From: UBA9676 sp036522155
Lineage (GTDB): Bacteria; Actinomycetota; Actinomycetes; Streptosporangiales; Streptosporangiaceae
NCBI GenBank assembly: GCA_036522155.1
Contig: DATDGI010000424.1
Location: 1-8,370, forward strand
Direction: 5' to 3'
DNA: 8,370 nt
Below are positions 5,931-8,370 of the stretch, one piece after another. The notes under the pieces were generated by a model, which saw only the letters and a program-made list of their open reading frames with translations, ran no database searches and was not told where the DNA came from. A program made the position numbers and the translations under genes. Position 1 is the stretch's first letter. Each line of letters opens with the position of its first letter.

Positions 5931-6683
5931 GTGGCCAGAACCGGTCAGCCAGCTACCCGCCAGGTCGCCGCCGTCCAGCGGGCCGTCGCCATCCTCGGCG
6001 AGCTCGCCGACGCACGGACGGAGCTGGGCACCAACGAGATCGCCCGGCGCACCGGCATCAACGTGAGCACGATCTCCCGGATCCTGGCGACGCTCGTGAG
6101 CGGCGGGCTGGTCGAGCACGTCACCGCCACCGGGCGCTACCGGCTGGGCGTCGGGGTCATCCGGCTGGCGAACGCCGCGGGCGAACGGCTGGATGTCCGC
6201 TCCCTGGCCCGCCCGCACCTGGCGGACATCGCCAGCCGTGTGCAGGAGACGGCCACGCTGTCGGTGCCGGGCGGGCACGAGGCGATCACGCTCGACTACG
6301 TCCAGAGCCCCCTGTCCGTGCGCAGCGTCGCGGAGGTCGGCAGGACCAGCGCCGCGCACGCCACCGCGGTGGGCAAGGTCTTCCTCGCCCACGGCGGCAC
6401 CGTCCCGGCCGGGCCGCTGACCGCCTTCACCGACCGCACCATCGTGGATCACGATGTCCTCAGGGTCGACGTGGCACGGGTCCGGGAGCGGGGCTGGGGC
6501 CAGGCACTCGGCGAGCGCGAAGAGGATCTCAACGCGGTCGCCGTGCCGGTGCTGGACCCGGCCGGCCAGCTGGTGGCGATCCTCGGTGTCCAGGGCCCGG
6601 CGGTGCGGTTCAGCCCGCGGGTCATGCGCAGCGCGGTAGAGCTGCTGATGGAGCGGGCCGAGCGCATCTCCACCGCCCTCTGA
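5931..6683 (+). CDS. IclR-family transcriptional regulator
   Basis: This 250-residue protein has the normal IclR length and both domains. Residues 12-78 are the winged helix-turn-helix: a helix with AVQRAVAILGELA, the turn NEIARRTGINVSTISRIL with the recognition helix at about 44-54, and the wing HVTATGRYRLG. Residues 85-248 form the effector-binding domain, with the family patterns HATAVGKVFLA (143-153), GERE.DLNAVAVPVLD (194-209) and VAILGVQGPAVRF (215-227). IclR proteins bind palindromic operators as dimers or tetramers, usually controlling adjacent catabolic genes in response to a small organic ligand. The GTG start is supported by AGAGGA at 5918-5923. The three repeated operator-like elements in its two flanking intergenic regions make autoregulation and control of the DAO and flavin reductase genes likely. 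The ligand is unknown, but probably a pathway substrate or intermediate. Confidence 0.92.
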   Translation: MARTGQPATRQVAAVQRAVAILGELADARTELGTNEIARRTGINVSTISRILATLVSGGLVEHVTATGRYRLGVGVIRLANAAGERLDVRSLARPHLADIASRVQETATLSVPGGHEAITLDYVQSPLSVRSVAEVGRTSAAHATAVGKVFLAHGGTVPAGPLTAFTDRTIVDHDVLRVDVARVRERGWGQALGEREEDLNAVAVPVLDPAGQLVAILGVQGPAVRFSPRVMRSAVELLMERAERISTAL

Positions 6684-6694
6684 GACCTAGCGCA

Positions 6695-6720
6695 ATTGCC
6701 GTCAAGGCAATACCGTTGCA
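6695..6720 (-). promoter_or_regulatory. Element O2: three-half-site operator downstream of the iclR-type gene
   Basis: Read on the minus strand: TGCAAC, 3-bp gap, ATTGCC, 5-bp gap, GGCAAT. The last two half-sites form a perfect inverted repeat, ATTGCC/GGCAAT, at 6695-6711; the outer half-site is weaker (5 of 6 identical to O3). It begins 11 bases after the iclR-type stop and lies upstream of the candidate flavin reductase promoter. Its orientation is opposite to O3. Confidence 0.7.
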
Positions 6721-6730
6721 GAACGATGGG

Positions 6731-6759
6731 TTTCCACGCACGAGGCTGCCATCTACACT
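6731..6759 (+). promoter_or_regulatory. Candidate promoter of the flavin reductase gene
   Basis: TTTCCA (6731-6736), a 17-base spacer, then TACACT (6754-6759), each matching four of six consensus positions. It sits between O2 and O3, which gives O3 a position just past the expected transcription start near 6766. It was found by eye and is weak; the main support is its placement between two operator-like elements. Confidence 0.35.
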
Positions 6760-6769
6760 GGGAATGACC

Positions 6770-6795
6770 GGCAACTATATTGCCCTGGAGGCAAT
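6770..6795 (+). promoter_or_regulatory. Element O3: three-half-site operator in front of the flavin reductase gene
   Basis: GGCAAC, 3-bp gap, ATTGCC, 5-bp gap, GGCAAT. The 17-bp core ATTGCCCTGGAGGCAAT is a perfect inverted repeat, and the outer half-site also pairs with the middle one (GGCAA/TTGCC). It ends 16 bases before the GTG start codon and just upstream of the AGGGAG ribosome binding site, a position suited to repression. It has the same orientation relative to its gene as O1 has to the DAO gene. Confidence 0.75.
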
Positions 6796-6811
6796 TCCTT
6801 AGGGAGAGACC

Positions 6812-7330
6812 GTGGCCGGAAGGTCTCCGCTGCGCGCTGGGCAGCTCGACACCTGGGACTTCAGGCAGGCGGTCGGCGTCTTCACCACCGGCGTGACCGT
6901 GGTGACGAGCTGCGACGCCGACGGAGTCCGGTACGGCCTGACCGCGAACTCCTTCACCTCGGTGTCGCTCGAGCCGCCGCTCGTGCTCTTCTGCGCCTAC
7001 CGTCAGGCGCCGAGCCTGGACGGGCTGATCCGCAGCGAGCACTTCGCGATCAACGTGCTGGCCGCCGATCAGGAGGACATCGCGACACGCTTCGCCCGGC
7101 CCTCCGCCGACAAGTTCGCCGGCCTCGACTGGCGGGTGGGCATCTTCGGCGCACCGCTGCTCGACCGCTGCATCGCGCACATCGAGTGCACGCTCGAGCA
7201 ACGTCATCCCAGCGGGGACCACGACATCGTCGTCGGGCGCGTGCACCGGGTCAGGTTCTACGCGGGGGAACCGCTCATCTTCCACCGCAGCCGGTTCGGC
7301 ACGATCGTGCCGGACACCGTGACGGGATGA
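6812..7330 (+). CDS. Flavin reductase family protein (HpaC-like, FMN-binding split barrel)
   Basis: This 172-residue protein has the usual length of the NAD(P)H:flavin reductase component of two-component flavin monooxygenases. FRQAVGVFTTGVTVVTS (17-33) is the conserved first strand, GLTANSFTSVSLEPPLVLFC (42-61) the flavin phosphate-binding region, FAINVLA (78-84) the next strand, then DHDIVVGRV (136-144) with the family's conserved histidine, and PLIFHRSRFG (154-163) near the end. Such enzymes supply reduced FMN or FAD to a separate oxygenase. No oxygenase gene is in the window, so a partner would be elsewhere, or the protein may be a stand-alone oxidoreductase. The GTG start is supported by AGGGAG at 6801-6806. 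It follows the iclR-type gene by 128 bases containing O2 and O3, so it is likely regulated separately from iclR rather than only by readthrough. It converges on the GcvT gene, 31 bases away. Confidence 0.88.
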   Translation: MAGRSPLRAGQLDTWDFRQAVGVFTTGVTVVTSCDADGVRYGLTANSFTSVSLEPPLVLFCAYRQAPSLDGLIRSEHFAINVLAADQEDIATRFARPSADKFAGLDWRVGIFGAPLLDRCIAHIECTLEQRHPSGDHDIVVGRVHRVRFYAGEPLIFHRSRFGTIVPDTVTG

Positions 7331-7361
7331 CCGTCGTAACGGCGGTGGGGGCAGCCATGCG

Positions 7362-8370
7362 TTATGAACGCGGGCGGGTCTTGTCCGGGTCGTAGAACGG
7401 GAACCTGACGACGGCCGCGGGGATGCGCTTGCGGTGGCCGTCCAGCTTGCCGACATCGACTTCGGTACCGATCCCGGCGTACTCCACGGCCATCCGGCAG
7501 AGCGCGATGTTGGTGCGCAGCAGCGGCGACCGCGTGCCGCTGGTTATCACCCCGACCTGGGAACGGCCAACGTGGACGCAGTCCCCGTGCACGGCGGGCT
7601 CGTTCCCGGCCAGCTCCAGACCGACCAGCGTGCGCTGCGGCGAGGCCTTGCGCCGTTCCAGCGCGGCCCGGCCGACAAAGTCGTCCTCCTTGGTCTTCAG
7701 GCCGACCGTGAAGCCGATGCCGGCCTCGAACGGATCCACCTGGTCGCCGAACTCATACCCGGCGAAGATCAGCCCGGCCTCGATCCGCAGGATGTCCAGC
7801 GCCTCCAGGCCCAGCGGGGTGAGCTCATGCGGCGCCCCGGCCTCCCATACCGCGTCCCAGAGCGCCGGCGCGTCACCGGGATGGCACCACAGCTCATAGC
7901 CGAGCTCGCCGGTGTACCCGGTCCGCGAGACGATCACCGGCAGGCCCTCGGGCCCGCCGATGCGCCCGATCGCGAACCGGAACCAGGACAGATCGCCGAA
8001 GGACGGCTGGGTCGGCGGGGTCCACACCAGTTCCCGCAGCAGCTCCCGCGATTTCGGGCCCTGCACGGCGATGTTGTGCAGCTGGTCGGTGGAGTGCTTG
8101 ATCCACACCTGATCGAGGTCCAGCCGGCCGGCGAGCTGGCGCAGCCAGGTCCCGTCGTACTCGTCGCCGCCGACGAAGCGGAACGTGTCGGGACCCAGCC
8201 GGAAGACGGTCGCGTCGTCGAGCATGCCGCCGGTCTCGTTGCAGACGGCGGTGTACACCACCTGGCCGACCGCGAGCTTCCTGATGTTACGGGTCACCGC
8301 GGCCTGCAGCAGCGCCTCCGCGTCCGGGCCTACTACCTCGAACTTGCGCAACGGGGAGAGGTCCATCACG
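7362..8370 (-). CDS. GcvT-family folate-dependent aminomethyltransferase/demethylase, N-terminus beyond the window
   Basis: About 336 residues are present; the frame remains open at the right edge. The first visible residues, MMDLSPLRKFEVVGPDA, match a point some 30-50 residues inside typical GcvT proteins, so the gene is cut by the window rather than starting here. Features (numbered from the ATG at 8369): GGMLDDATVF (47-56) with the acidic residues that act with folate; QGPKSRELL (103-111); RTGYTGELGYEL (149-160), the family signature with a folate-contacting Glu; DILRIEAGLIFAGYEF (192-207); and a complete C-terminal barrel domain. The family moves a one-carbon group from an amine, ether or sulfonium donor to tetrahydrofolate. 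No gcvH or gcvP gene is seen, so a substrate-specific demethylase role fits better than the glycine cleavage system. It is on the same strand as the DAO gene, separated by the two genes on the other strand. Confidence 0.85.
   Translation of the reverse strand, partial: VMDLSPLRKFEVVGPDAEALLQAAVTRNIRKLAVGQVVYTAVCNETGGMLDDATVFRLGPDTFRFVGGDEYDGTWLRQLAGRLDLDQVWIKHSTDQLHNIAVQGPKSRELLRELVWTPPTQPSFGDLSWFRFAIGRIGGPEGLPVIVSRTGYTGELGYELWCHPGDAPALWDAVWEAGAPHELTPLGLEALDILRIEAGLIFAGYEFGDQVDPFEAGIGFTVGLKTKEDDFVGRAALERRKASPQRTLVGLELAGNEPAVHGDCVHVGRSQVGVITSGTRSPLLRTNIALCRMAVEYAGIGTEVDVGKLDGHRKRIPAAVVRFPFYDPDKTRPRS

Noticed and set aside
5663..6802. 379-codon plus-strand open frame over the start of the DAO gene and the iclR-type gene
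   Set aside because: It is another frame of the IclR coding region; its translation is Arg/Gly repeats, while the IclR frame shows both family domains.
6449..7456. 335-codon minus-strand open frame
   Set aside because: It is antisense to the end of iclR and the whole flavin reductase and crosses the O2/O3 region; no family resemblance.
1..8370. CRISPR array, insertion sequence, transposase, integrase or rRNA gene
   Set aside because: I saw no regularly spaced repeats, terminal inverted repeats with a transposase, integrase motifs or rRNA signature anywhere in the window.

Overview
The window looks like chromosomal DNA of a high-GC Gram-positive bacterium (Actinomycetota, Streptomyces-like). 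The evidence is strong G/C bias at third codon positions, GTG starts, purine-rich ribosome binding sites, and a Ser/Ala/Pro/Thr-rich surface protein with an actinomycete-style degenerate sorting signal. The first ~40 bases are almost pure G, including a run of 19 G, and probably mark a contig edge or a base-calling artefact. The closest species cannot be named from the sequence alone.

Left part (1-2800). Positions 1-303 hold no recognisable gene. A small cell-surface protein (304-768, +) is followed, tail to tail with a 31-bp overlap, by an AT-richer gene for a membrane-anchored protein (738-1268, -). That gene has rare codons including two TTA, its own extended -10 promoter and a perfect 17-bp palindrome at the expected transcription start. 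Next, three genes read leftward and probably form an operon: a zinc-ribbon membrane protein (2439-2792), a UspA-like protein (1962-2432) and a VOC/glyoxalase-fold protein (1539-1922).

Right part (2821-8370). This looks like a small-molecule catabolic locus. It holds an APC-family permease (3031-4506, +), an FAD-dependent DAO-family oxidoreductase (4513-5847, -), an IclR-family regulator (5931-6683, +), an HpaC-like flavin reductase (6812-7330, +) and a GcvT-family folate-dependent aminomethyltransferase/demethylase (7362 to the window edge, -, missing its N-terminus). A coherent but unproven reading is uptake of an amino-acid-like or N-methylated compound, oxidation by the DAO enzyme, and transfer of the one-carbon unit to tetrahydrofolate by the GcvT protein. 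DAO and GcvT domains are fused in sarcosine and dimethylglycine dehydrogenases; here they are separate genes. The flavin reductase suggests a flavin-dependent monooxygenase partner that is not in the window.

The most notable finding is regulatory. Three copies of a 26-bp element lie in the two intergenic regions flanking the iclR-type gene. Each has three half-sites: GGCAAY, a 3-bp gap, ATTGCC, a 5-bp gap, GGCAAT. One lies between the divergent DAO and iclR genes; two lie between iclR and the flavin reductase. The copies in front of the DAO gene and of the flavin reductase have the same orientation relative to their target. This predicts an IclR regulon covering the regulator itself and both enzymes. 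The permease has unrelated palindromes upstream, one touching its ribosome binding site, so it may be controlled separately.
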